From Lachnospiraceae bacterium (GTDB lineage Bacteria; Bacillota; Clostridia; Lachnospirales; Lachnospiraceae), in the NCBI GenBank assembly GCA_017556805.1, contig JAFYMC010000019.1, forward strand, positions 1 through 64,000: a stretch of 64,000 bases of DNA, given 5' to 3'. Shown here piece after piece: positions 1 to 7,362 of the stretch. A program made the translations under genes and the position numbers. The notes under the pieces were generated by a model, which saw only the letters and a program-made list of their open reading frames with translations, ran no database searches and was not told the DNA's origin. The stretch's first letter is position 1, and each line of letters starts with the position of its first letter.

Positions 1-101
1 ACAAACGGCTCAATATACTTCCCCCGAAAAACATTATACGGATAAATATTAGGATTCTTTACCTGACGCTCACTTAATACAAAACTACTCAAATAGATCA
101 T
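1..101 (-). CDS. Partial N-terminus of a probable ATP-binding protein, cut by the window edge
   Basis: An open frame of 33 complete codons starts at ATG (99-101, minus strand) and runs off the left edge without a stop. It begins MIYLSSFVLSERQVKNPNIY and continues with an aromatic/basic stretch ending in IEPF. From memory this resembles the start of small ABC/AAA-type ATPases of Lachnospiraceae, in which a Walker A motif follows shortly after; here that part lies outside the window, so the assignment is inference. It sits 39 bases downstream of the small zinc-ribbon gene on the same strand. A GAGGAG lies about 15 bases before the ATG, rather far for a ribosome binding site, so the start is not certain. 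Confidence 0.45.
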   Translation of the reverse strand, partial: MIYLSSFVLSERQVKNPNIYPYNVFRGKYIEPF

Positions 102-140
102 AAAATAAAACAGCACTCCTCTGCACAAACTTCAAATTTT

Positions 141-326
141 CTAGATATCTATAATCATCTTTTTACACTTCACACAACATTGTGCCGGTAACTCGTTATG
201 CGTAAATTTCTTGATGCAGTTCAATAATGTTCCCTTTTTCTCGCCCTTCTTTACCCATTCAGGAACCACACGGGAAACCAATACCCCCTCTTCCATCTCA
301 CTACCACAATAAGGACATTTCATCAT
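141..326 (-). CDS. Small zinc-ribbon protein (DUF6487-like)
   Basis: A 61-residue protein with two CxxC knuckles: C4-x-x-C7 (KCPYCG) near the N-terminus and C51-x-x-C54 (CCVKCKK) near the C-terminus, with a W-containing basic middle (EWVKKGEKKG). This is the pattern of the small DUF6487-type treble-clef or zinc-ribbon proteins common in clostridia, whose function is unknown. The start at 326 is chosen because GGAGGAGG lies 6 bases upstream (333-340); the frame stays open upstream but without another ribosome binding site. The second Met codon (323) is a possible alternative. It lies just upstream of the truncated ATPase-like gene on the same strand. Confidence 0.65.
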   Translation of the reverse strand: MMKCPYCGSEMEEGVLVSRVVPEWVKKGEKKGTLLNCIKKFTHNELPAQCCVKCKKMIIDI

Positions 327-475
327 GTTTTTCCTCCTCCATAAAAAATATTTGTCTACTTGTAAATCTACCGTCCACTCAGCCGTCAACTTCAAACTTT
401 CTTTTCTTTCCCATTATACCTCATTTACACAAGTAACACAATTTCAAATCTCTTTTTTTACACTACAGTATTTAC
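327..475. other. AT-rich intergenic spacer left of the palindromic element
   Basis: First part of a 490-base gap without a gene (327-819). This portion is T/C-rich on the plus strand and holds the ribosome binding site of the zinc-ribbon gene at 333-340. I see no further gene; short open frames here have no ribosome binding site. The rest of the gap is the structured repeat element and a terminator. Confidence 0.5.
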
Positions 476-774
476 CGCACTACTCTGCGCGGCGGCTCGG
501 GCGTGGCGGATTCTTATAAGCAGAAGGTGATTTAGAGTTATTCTGCCGAGGGCCTATATAGTATCGGATTTTTGCCTTCCCGAAGGGTCACGTCCTTAGT
601 GCAGTCGAAATCGCCTCCTAGAAAAGACTGGGCGCGAGGTCGCTCCCGAGCGACCTAGTCGTTCTTGGAGGAAGTTCGACGGAGCGTTGCGAGCAGCAAA
701 AAGGAGATACTATATAGGCCCTCGGCAGAATTAGGTAAACGCACTACTCTGCTTATAAGAATGGGAAGCCGCGC
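476..774 (+). repeat. Structured palindromic element, family I copy A
   Basis: A perfect 26-bp inverted repeat (540-565 with 706-731) encloses 140 bases. Inside are: GATTTTTGC (567-575) facing GCAAAAA (695-701); a CCC-GAA-GGG mini-hairpin (579-587); a CAC/GTG hairpin; a long central arm CCTCCTAGAA (614-623) with TTCTTGGAGG (662-671), capped by GGTCGCT-CCCG-AGCGACC (638-655); and GACGGAGCGTTGCGA (678-692). A further 14-bp inverted repeat lies outside (510-523 with 749-762), plus GCGCGGC (487-493) with GCCGCGC (768-774). A 13-bp direct repeat, CGCACTACTCTGC, occurs at 476-488 and 740-752. The inner boxes recur in copy B (26173-26356). No protein is encoded. It may be a structured RNA or a mobile hairpin element. 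Confidence 0.8.
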
Positions 775-784
775 AAAATAAAAA

Positions 785-801
785 GGGGCGCGAAGCGCCC
801 C
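785..801 (-). terminator. Rho-independent terminator of the nfeD-SPFH operon
   Basis: On the minus strand GGGGCGC-TTC-GCGCCCC is followed by TTTTTATTTT, 19 bases past the SPFH stop codon. Confidence 0.85.
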
Positions 802-819
802 TATAGTCCTGTAGTTACA

Positions 820-1758
820 TTACTGTGCATCCTTAGCCCCAACCTCGGTCAGTGCCTTTACCATGCCTGCCATTCCCTGAATCTCGGACGGAATGATAAT
901 CTTGGTTGCCTTACCGTCAGCAGCCTTTGCAAATGCCTCCAGGCTCTTTAACTGAATTACCTGGCCAGTCGGTGCAGCCTCGTTTAAGTAACGAATACCA
1001 TCGGCATTCGCCTGCTGTACACGAAGAATTGCCTCTGCCTGACCTTCTGCCTCACGAATCATAGATTCCTTCTTTGCCTCCGCACGAAGGATTGCAGCTG
1101 CCTTCTCTGCCTCTGCCTCTAAGATTGCGGATTCCTTCTTACCTTCCGCTACAAGAATGGTGGACTTCTTCTCACCCTCTGCGATAAGGATTGCTTCACG
1201 GCGTTCACGCTCTGCCTTCATCTGCTTCTCCATGGAATCCTGAATTGCAGCCGGCGGAATAATGTTCTTTAACTCAACACGGTTTACCTTAATACCCCAT
1301 GGGTCGGTTGCCACGTCAAGAGAAGATCTCATCTTGGAGTTGATAATCTCACGGGAGGTGAGGGTTTCATCCAGTTCCAAATCACCGATGATATTACGAA
1401 GGGTGGTAGCGGTCAGGTTCTCGATTGCCATAATCGGATTTTCTACACCGTACGCATATAACTTCGGGTCGGTAATCTGATAGAATACAACGGTATCGAT
1501 ACGCATCGTAACGTTATCCTTGGTGATAACCGGCTGCGGTGCGAAGTCAACTACCTGTTCTTTTAACATCACTCTCTTGGCAATACGGTCAATCAACGGC
1601 CACTTCATGTGAATGCCCACCGACCAGGTTCCCTGGTATCCGCCGAGACGCTCAACAACAAACGCTTGCGCCTGCGGTACAATCTTTACGCAAGACGCAA
1701 TAATAATCAATAATACTACAACCAGTGCAATAATTGCAAAAACAGTTCCCGGTTCCAT
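820..1758 (-). CDS. SPFH/stomatin-like membrane protein
   Basis: A 312-residue protein of the SPFH (stomatin/prohibitin/flotillin/HflK) superfamily. Residues about 5-25 form one membrane anchor; an SPFH domain follows (VPQAQAFVVERLG; later SREIINSKMRSSL and DPWGIKVNRVELKNI), then an Ala/Glu/Lys-rich coiled coil made of degenerate AEGEKKS/AEAEKAA repeats (about 185-255). Such proteins form oligomeric rings that scaffold membrane microdomains. The start at 1758 is set by AAAGGAGGAA at 1761-1770; the frame remains open for 29 codons upstream, overlapping the nfeD gene, but without a ribosome binding site. The upstream partner encodes NfeD, the usual companion of this family, and the two form an operon ending in the terminator at 785-801. 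Confidence 0.92.
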   Translation of the reverse strand: MEPGTVFAIIALVVVLLIIIASCVKIVPQAQAFVVERLGGYQGTWSVGIHMKWPLIDRIAKRVMLKEQVVDFAPQPVITKDNVTMRIDTVVFYQITDPKLYAYGVENPIMAIENLTATTLRNIIGDLELDETLTSREIINSKMRSSLDVATDPWGIKVNRVELKNIIPPAAIQDSMEKQMKAERERREAILIAEGEKKSTILVAEGKKESAILEAEAEKAAAILRAEAKKESMIREAEGQAEAILRVQQANADGIRYLNEAAPTGQVIQLKSLEAFAKAADGKATKIIIPSEIQGMAGMVKALTEVGAKDAQ

Positions 1759-1796
1759 AGTTCCTCCTTTTTGCCCACCTTGGGGCACCCTTTGTT

Positions 1797-2228
1797 TTAT
1801 TCTGTTACTTTTTCCACGATGGCCTTGACACCGTCTACCGCACATACTTTCACGCGTGCTCCGGCCTCAATCACCGTTTCGTCTTTACTCCGCGCCGTCC
1901 ATTCCAAACCATTTAACAAAACGATACCCGTTCCGTTAAAATTGTCAATGGTCTCCGTTACCTTACACTGTTCCCCGATTACACTGTCCACATTCGTCTT
2001 TGTACGCTTTGCATTGTAAAACTTTTTTGCAATCGGTCTCGTAAAGAACAACAATACCAACGATACCACTAAAAAGACAATGACCTGAATCAGCAGATTA
2101 TCCGTTACCATCGCCACAAAGAACGTCACAAGGGCTCCGCCCGCAAACCAGATGGTAACCAGTCCCAAGGTCGCAATCTCAACCACAAGACAAAGAGCAA
2201 GAATAATCAACCATACAAATTCCGGCAT
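1797..2228 (-). CDS. NfeD-like membrane protein
   Basis: A 143-residue protein with hydrophobic helices over roughly residues 4-65 and a soluble C-terminal OB-fold-like domain (GEQCKVTETIDN, GLEWTARSKDE, GARVKVCAVDG). This is the short NfeD form that is normally encoded next to an SPFH protein; NfeD is thought to modulate assembly of the SPFH complex. The start at 2228 follows a clear AGGAGGAT. The stop is 38 bases before the SPFH start, so the two are translated from one message starting at the promoter at 2274-2302. Confidence 0.88.
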   Translation of the reverse strand: MPEFVWLIILALCLVVEIATLGLVTIWFAGGALVTFFVAMVTDNLLIQVIVFLVVSLVLLFFTRPIAKKFYNAKRTKTNVDSVIGEQCKVTETIDNFNGTGIVLLNGLEWTARSKDETVIEAGARVKVCAVDGVKAIVEKVTE

Positions 2229-2273
2229 AAGAATCCTCCTTTCCCTAATGCGAGTGAAAAACTCTTTACCGAC

Positions 2274-2302
2274 AGTATAGCGCATTTTTCCTGCTCTTGC
2301 AA
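2274..2302 (-). promoter_or_regulatory. SigA-type promoter of nfeD-SPFH
   Basis: Minus strand TTGCAA (2297-2302), 17-bp spacer, TATACT (2274-2279), about 40 bases upstream of the nfeD ribosome binding site. Confidence 0.7.
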
Positions 2303-2337
2303 GTTTCGTCGTGAAATATTCAAAAAAATTTAAAATC

Positions 2338-3027
2338 TTATAACTTTTCTCCGTTTGCTTCCTTTACCGCTAATATAATTCTTAAGTTGCCGTTTCTGCA
2401 ACGAAGCTCATCCATGAATTTCTTCTCATTTGCATCCGGCTTCATCTGTACCGAATAGGTCAACTCATATAAGGTGCCCATATTGGAGGTCTTTACCCTT
2501 TCCAGTCTGGCCCCCTTTGTATACTCCGTAAACAAATCATCGAAAGCTCCCGCATAATTCATATCCTCCGGAATCATGATGCGAAGCTGCTTTGTGGTAT
2601 CCTTAAAGCAAATTGCCACCACCTTAAAGCACAATACCACGATAATCCCCAATACAAACAGCACGCAAAAAGCCAGGGTTATGTATCCGAGACCGCAGGC
2701 AAGACCTGCTGCCATTGCCATAAATACCAGAGAAATGTCCTTGGACTCACCCGGCACACTGCGGAACTTCACAAGGGCGAACACACCCGCAATGGAAAAT
2801 GCACGGGCCACATTACTGCCTACCAAGGTAATGACAAGAGCTACTACCGCCGGAAGAATCAGCATACTCACGATAAAACTCAGGGAGCGTCTGCTCTTTT
2901 CCGTAATCAATATGTATACCGCGGCAATCAAAATACCCACTACCACCGCTGCCAGCATATAGGACAGTGTATTACTTAAACTAATCACTTCCGTTTGTTC
3001 CGTAACTCCGAATAACTTTTCTAACAT
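2338..3027 (-). CDS. DUF4956 membrane protein
   Basis: A 229-residue protein with several membrane helices between about residues 22 and 135 and a cytosolic C-terminal domain (RIMIPEDMNYAGAFDDLF) of about 85 residues. The segment AFSIAGVFALVKFRSVPG is typical of DUF4956. The family has no established activity but is repeatedly found next to VTC-type polyphosphate polymerases, as here (30 bases downstream of that gene). By analogy with eukaryotic VTC complexes it may supply the membrane part of a polyphosphate synthesis or translocation machine; that is inference. AAAGGAAAAAG precedes the ATG. Confidence 0.85.
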   Translation of the reverse strand: MLEKLFGVTEQTEVISLSNTLSYMLAAVVVGILIAAVYILITEKSRRSLSFIVSMLILPAVVALVITLVGSNVARAFSIAGVFALVKFRSVPGESKDISLVFMAMAAGLACGLGYITLAFCVLFVLGIIVVLCFKVVAICFKDTTKQLRIMIPEDMNYAGAFDDLFTEYTKGARLERVKTSNMGTLYELTYSVQMKPDANEKKFMDELRCRNGNLRIILAVKEANGEKL

Positions 3028-3057
3028 ATCTTTTTCCTTTCTTATCTATGGTATCCT

Positions 3058-3852
3058 TTATTCTTCAAACATGATGTCCTCGTGCATACTCTCGTCTGTC
3101 ATTGCCGCCTCGTCGGCACCCTCGTCTTTCTCCTCAAGTCCCAACATATATCTCATATACTCCGTACCGTACTTGGAAAAGGACGTCGGATAAATTTGAA
3201 ATTCCGAAAGAAGCTTTGTCATCCAAAGCGGCATGGCATCTTCAATCTTAACCTCCATAATCCACTCATCCTCCGGCAAAAGCTTCTCTCCGTATATGCC
3301 GTAATGGAGCCCCAAATCGTATCGTCTGGTAGTAATGTTCCGATCAAAAGTAATACGAAATTCTTTATTCTCCTTACCGAACATCGCAACTCTGTCATAG
3401 GAAAGAAACAGCGCAGGCTTAAGCTCCATATTCATCCGCTTTAACATATACTGAAGCTCCCTGAGTACCTGGGCATTCATGTACGTCTGCTGCTTCGGCA
3501 ATTCCCCCGACTCTACAAAGGCATAGGCTTCCGCCAGCTTTAGCTTTGTACGGCGCTTGTTTACCTTCTTTTTAAACTTTTTCTTAATTTCCAGAAACAC
3601 CTTATCCTCCGGCGCTACCACACCGTAACTGCGCAACCGCAGTTTTTCTTTATACACCGGCTTCTCCAAAGACCGGCTGATTAATTCATTCTGCGGTGTA
3701 TCGTAATAAATATTACATATGGTATAAAACTCGCCGTCTCTGCTGTGGGCGTCCGGTTCCATATAGGCAAGCAGACGTTCCCGCAATTTCCGATAACAGG
3801 CATCCGTAATCCGATACTTCTTTTCATACCGGTTAAATACTTCGATTGCCAT
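3058..3852 (-). CDS. VTC-domain polyphosphate polymerase
   Basis: A 264-residue protein of the VTC family (triphosphate tunnel fold). RYEKKYRI at the N-terminus, LEIKKKFKKKVNKRR in the middle and EVKIEDAMPLWM toward the end are the alternating basic and acidic strands that line the tunnel; SFSKYGTEY is the usual C-terminal motif. Yeast Vtc4 makes polyphosphate from ATP with this fold, and bacterial homologues are presumed to do the same. An acidic 26-residue tail (EEKDEGADEAA and onward) follows. The start at 3852 is chosen for GGGAGG seven bases upstream; the frame extends 35 codons further without a ribosome binding site. Adjacent to the DUF4956 gene, forming a two-gene operon. Confidence 0.85.
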   Translation of the reverse strand: MAIEVFNRYEKKYRITDACYRKLRERLLAYMEPDAHSRDGEFYTICNIYYDTPQNELISRSLEKPVYKEKLRLRSYGVVAPEDKVFLEIKKKFKKKVNKRRTKLKLAEAYAFVESGELPKQQTYMNAQVLRELQYMLKRMNMELKPALFLSYDRVAMFGKENKEFRITFDRNITTRRYDLGLHYGIYGEKLLPEDEWIMEVKIEDAMPLWMTKLLSEFQIYPTSFSKYGTEYMRYMLGLEEKDEGADEAAMTDESMHEDIMFEE

Positions 3853-3935
3853 CTCCGGACCTCCCTTCTTCCGTATTTTATCATACTTTGCCTTTGTGTA
3901 CAATGTGTGACAAAAGGAAAAATTTTTTATTTCAA

Positions 3936-3963
3936 AAAGGGTCGCGCATATGCGCAACCCTTT
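3936..3963 (-). terminator. Rho-independent terminator of pgi
   Basis: Minus strand AAAGGGT-N-GCGCATATGCGC-N-ACCCTTT followed by TTTTTG, 30 bases after the pgi stop. Confidence 0.85.
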
Positions 3964-3992
3964 GCTTTCTATTTCACACTCTGTCGGACCGA

Positions 3993-5339
3993 TTACAGTC
4001 TCTTTAACAGCTCCTCGCGCTCCTTTTCAAAGCCCGGCTTGCCAAGAAGTGCAAACATGTTCTTCTTGTAGCTCTCTACGCCCGGCTGGTCAAACGGATT
4101 TACACCGAGAAGGTATCCGCTGACACCGCAGGCAAACTCGAAGAAGTAGAACAACTCACCGAGAGAACGCTCGTCACGATTTGCCACCTTAATCACAAGA
4201 TTCGGTACTCCGCCGTCGGTATGTGCAAGCTTCGTTCCCTTCATAGCGCTCTTGTTGATAAAGTCAATGCTCTTTCCGGTCAGATAGTTGAGACCGTCAA
4301 GGTCTACCGGCTCCTCTTCAATGAAAAGCTCGTGGGTCGGGGTATCCAGCTCCATTACGGTCTCGAACATGGTACGCTGTCCGTCCTGGATAAACTGGCC
4401 CATGGAATGCAGGTCGGTAGTAAGGTCTACGGATGCCGGGAAAATACCCTTCTGGTCCTTACCCTCACTCTCACCGTATAACTGCTTCCACCACTCAGCC
4501 ACATAGTGGAAATTCGGCTCGTAGTTGGCTAAAATCTCAATGCTCTTGCCCTTTCTGAGAAGAACATTACGAACTGCTGCATACTGCAAGGACGGGTTGT
4601 CCCCATACGGTGCGTTAAGACATATCTCACGCATTGCCGCAGCACCTTCCATTAAAGCATCGATATCCGCGCCGCTTGCCGCAATCGGAAGTAAACCTAC
4701 TGCGGTCAGTACGGAGAAACGTCCTCCCACATCATCCGGCACAACAAAGGTCTCGTAGCCTTCCTCGGTAGCAAGCTTCTTTAAAGCTCCTCTTGCCTTA
4801 TCCGTGGTTGCGTAAATTCTCTTTGCTGCCTCTGCCTTGCCGTACTTCTTCTCCAGAACCTTCTTGAAAATACGGAATGCAATTGCCGGCTCCGTAGTAG
4901 TACCGGACTTACTGATGATATTTACGGAGAAATCACGGTCACCGATTACTTCCAAAAGCTGTGCCAGATAGGTACTGCTGATGTTATTGCCTGCAAAATA
5001 AATCTCCGGAGTCTTTCTGATTTCCTTGGAAACGGAATTATAAAAACTATGTCTTAAAAACTCGATTGCCGCACGTGCTCCCAAATAAGAGCCGCCGATA
5101 CCGATGACAACAAGTACCTCGGAATCGGAACAAATCTTGTCCGCCGCCTTCTTAATACGTGCAAACTCTTCCTTGTCATAGTCTACCGGTAAATCAATCC
5201 AGCCAAGAAAATCATTTCCCGCACCGGACTTATCAAGCAAACATTTCTTTGCGGCCAATACCGGCTGTTCCATCAATTCTACTTCGTTTCCGCGCACAAA
5301 CACATTTGCAGCGGATGCATCAAATGCCACTCTGCTCAT
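3993..5339 (-). CDS. pgi: Glucose-6-phosphate isomerase
   Basis: A 448-residue enzyme interconverting glucose-6-phosphate and fructose-6-phosphate in the cytosol. It shows the phosphosugar-binding SIS segment [15 protein letters not shown] (about 77-91), the PGI signature [17 protein letters not shown] near residue 205, and the C-terminal region with [16 protein letters not shown] and the lysine in [10 protein letters not shown]. Length matches the short bacterial/archaeal-like PGI class of Firmicutes. AGAAAGGACAG precedes the ATG. It is monocistronic: own promoter at 5403-5431 and own terminator at 3936-3963. Confidence 0.97.
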   Translation of the reverse strand: MSRVAFDASAANVFVRGNEVELMEQPVLAAKKCLLDKSGAGNDFLGWIDLPVDYDKEEFARIKKAADKICSDSEVLVVIGIGGSYLGARAAIEFLRHSFYNSVSKEIRKTPEIYFAGNNISSTYLAQLLEVIGDRDFSVNIISKSGTTTEPAIAFRIFKKVLEKKYGKAEAAKRIYATTDKARGALKKLATEEGYETFVVPDDVGGRFSVLTAVGLLPIAASGADIDALMEGAAAMREICLNAPYGDNPSLQYAAVRNVLLRKGKSIEILANYEPNFHYVAEWWKQLYGESEGKDQKGIFPASVDLTTDLHSMGQFIQDGQRTMFETVMELDTPTHELFIEEEPVDLDGLNYLTGKSIDFINKSAMKGTKLAHTDGGVPNLVIKVANRDERSLGELFYFFEFACGVSGYLLGVNPFDQPGVESYKKNMFALLGKPGFEKEREELLKRL

Positions 5340-5402
5340 AATTCTGTCCTTTCTCTCCGATGTATGTCATCGAAGCTATAGTCTCTACAAACTATTGCTA
5401 CA

Positions 5403-5431
5403 ATTATACCACGCTTTCTTTGTTTTTTCAA
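5403..5431 (-). promoter_or_regulatory. SigA-type promoter of pgi
   Basis: Minus strand TTGAAA (5426-5431), 17-bp spacer, TATAAT (5403-5408), 64 bases before the start codon. Confidence 0.75.
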
Positions 5432-5469
5432 TCATTCGGAGAAAAAAGCATTGTTTTTCTTCCGGCTTT

Positions 5470-6438
5470 TTACGCCGGATATTCCTTTAAAAATTCGTTA
5501 ATCAAATCTGCGTAGGACCGCTCTGTCAGACGTTCCGTTACTGCCGCCTCTTCCTGTACCTGCTCTGCCGGACTTTCCGTTACTGCCGCCTCTTCCTGTA
5601 CCTGCTCTACCGGACTTCCCGTTACTATCGCTTCCTCCGGAACCTGTTCTATCGGTTCCGCAACTTCTTCCGGTTCTGCGACCGTCAGTTCTCGCTCCCT
5701 CCTTCTTTGCTCCGCAAAGCTTCTGGCCTCAAGCTGCCTGCGTTCCCGTAACAGTTCCTCCGTCAATCTTCGCTTTTCCTCTTGAGCTTTCCCTTGTTTT
5801 TTCCTTTCTGCTGTTTTCGGTTTGTCCGCACTCCGGTTCTTCCTCACTTTCTGCGTTTCCTGCTTTTCCTTCTTTTCCGTCTTTTTTTCGTACCTCTTCT
5901 CCGGTTCTTCCTCCGTTTTCTTTGTCCCGGTCACATCCATCCAAAAACAATTTTCAATATAATTCCGGATTCCGAGACGCACACGTTTATTTTTTTCCCT
6001 TAACCCCATAACAATATCCGATAGAAGCAATCCGGTCACGGAAACACCTCCGGCAAAAAGTGATTCCAGCACAAGCTTATACCCGCAACCGCTCAAAACA
6101 CCAGCCAAAGCTACCAACACACTGCTTGTCCCTGCCAACAGCACCGAATACAATGCCGCATGTTCCAGGTTTCCTACCCGAAGCCCGCAAACCCTTCCTT
6201 CTGCCAGACGATACTCCGTATAAACCGATATATTTTTAATCTCCTGCTCCCGTTCCCTCCGTCTTTTCAAGTCCTCCCGTATGTACGCAATCGTTTTATG
6301 TTTCGTCTCTTCAAACCTTGTACAGGCTTTTCCCAATCTTTTGTAATATCCGAGTAAAAGTATCCGGGCCAGTCCCCCCACTGCCGACACTCCCCCGATT
6401 ATCACAACTCCTACTCCCTGTTCCAATAATTCCCGCAT
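5470..6438 (-). CDS. Unknown membrane protein with charged tail and 14-residue repeats
   Basis: A 322-residue protein I do not recognise. A hydrophobic N-terminal helix (about 8-30) precedes a basic helix (RREREQEIKN); two further hydrophobic helices lie near 95-115 and 120-145. The second half is a highly charged, probably coiled-coil or disordered tail of Lys/Glu/Arg, ending in about three tandem 14-residue repeats of the type EEAAVTESPAEQVQ. The DNA underneath is a 42-bp tandem repeat (near 5539, 5580 and 5622). The topology resembles clostridial membrane proteins that tether a cytosolic tail, but no enzyme motif is visible. It is read in the same direction as the methyltransferase upstream, separated by a terminator. 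Confidence 0.7.
   Translation of the reverse strand: MRELLEQGVGVVIIGGVSAVGGLARILLLGYYKRLGKACTRFEETKHKTIAYIREDLKRRREREQEIKNISVYTEYRLAEGRVCGLRVGNLEHAALYSVLLAGTSSVLVALAGVLSGCGYKLVLESLFAGGVSVTGLLLSDIVMGLREKNKRVRLGIRNYIENCFWMDVTGTKKTEEEPEKRYEKKTEKKEKQETQKVRKNRSADKPKTAERKKQGKAQEEKRRLTEELLRERRQLEARSFAEQRRRERELTVAEPEEVAEPIEQVPEEAIVTGSPVEQVQEEAAVTESPAEQVQEEAAVTERLTERSYADLINEFLKEYPA
5537..5665 (-). repeat. 42-bp in-frame tandem repeat, about three units
   Basis: Units starting near 5539, 5581 and 5623 encode 14 residues each (EEAAVTESPAEQVQ-like). The first two are nearly identical, the third has diverged, which suggests recent slippage growth. Confidence 0.75.
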
Positions 6439-6520
6439 AACTGCTCCTTTCCGCCATAACGCGTTTTTTTCTGAACACAGTATACATTATTTTACATTTT
6501 TTGGAAATTATTCTGTAATA

Positions 6521-6547
6521 AAAAAAGCAGAACACGTCTGCTTTTTT
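6521..6547 (-). terminator. Terminator after the SpoU methyltransferase gene
   Basis: AAAAAAGCAGA (6521-6531) pairs with TCTGCTTTTTT (6537-6547). On the minus strand it lies directly after the methyltransferase stop and ends in a T-run; it can act in both directions. Confidence 0.8.
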
Positions 6548-6554
6548 CGACATA

Positions 6555-7361
6555 TTATACTCTGTTTCTACGTTTCCGGTAAGCTTCATACACAAAAAGT
6601 GAGGTAGCTACTGCCGCATTTAAGGACTCCGCCTTACCCTCCATAGGAATCTTTACCAGACAATTGGCAGTCTCCGATGCCGCTTCGCTCAGCCCGTTCG
6701 CTTCGTTTCCGATTAAGATTACAGAACAGCCTGCATACTCCGGCTCATCATAATACTGCGTTCCCGAAAGATGCGCCGCATAAAGTGTGGCTCCGCTTTT
6801 CTTCATCTCCTCAAGCTCCCCCAAGAAGTCCTCTGCGTAAAAATGCGGCACTCTGAAAATTGCTCCCATGGTGGAACGCACCACCTTCGGATTATACATA
6901 TCCACCGAGCTTCCGCTGAGAAGCACACCGGTCACACCGGCAGCCTCTGCTGTACGAAGTACGGTTCCGAGATTACCCGGATCCCGCAAATCCTCCAATG
7001 CAATCCATACCGCCTCTTCTTTTGCAAGAAGCGCCTTCTTATCATACTGCGGGATACGTACCGTGGCCAAAATTCCCTGAGGCTCCATGGTCTCTGCCAT
7101 AGTCTTCATCACATTCTCGGATACCGTCTCATAGGATACACCCGCCAGCATTTTTCTCTGATTGTCTGTTTCCAGATATGCCTCTGTGACATAAACCTCG
7201 CAAAGAGCATCCTTTGCATCCCGTAAGACTTCTTCAAACAGCTTTCTTCCTTCAATTACAAACAGCCCCTGCTGTCTCCGTTCTTTTCCCTTTTTCTGCA
7301 GTGAAACAATATTTTTCACCCGCGGATTTGACGTACTGCTAATCATATCACTTTTCTTCAT
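6555..7361 (-). CDS. TrmH/SpoU family RNA methyltransferase
   Basis: A 268-residue 2'-O-ribose RNA methyltransferase of the SPOUT class. The N-terminus (STSNPRVKNIVSLQKKGKER) is the substrate-binding domain typical of YsgA/RlmB-like members; the C-terminal knotted SAM domain shows WIALEDLRDPGNLGTVLRTAEAAG, LIGNEANGLS and IPMEGKAESLNAAVA (motifs 1-3). The RNA target (23S rRNA or tRNA) cannot be told from the sequence. The start codon lies one base after the stop of the upstream GGDEF gene and has no clear ribosome binding site, so translational coupling is likely. Confidence 0.92.
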   Translation of the reverse strand: MKKSDMISSTSNPRVKNIVSLQKKGKERRQQGLFVIEGRKLFEEVLRDAKDALCEVYVTEAYLETDNQRKMLAGVSYETVSENVMKTMAETMEPQGILATVRIPQYDKKALLAKEEAVWIALEDLRDPGNLGTVLRTAEAAGVTGVLLSGSSVDMYNPKVVRSTMGAIFRVPHFYAEDFLGELEEMKKSGATLYAAHLSGTQYYDEPEYAGCSVILIGNEANGLSEAASETANCLVKIPMEGKAESLNAAVATSLFVYEAYRKRRNRV

Positions 7362-7362
7362 T

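Noticed and set aside
540..731. Insertion sequence or group II intron
   Set aside because: No transposase or reverse transcriptase frame, and the end repeats differ between the two copies, unlike conserved IS ends; domain V of a group II intron is not seen.
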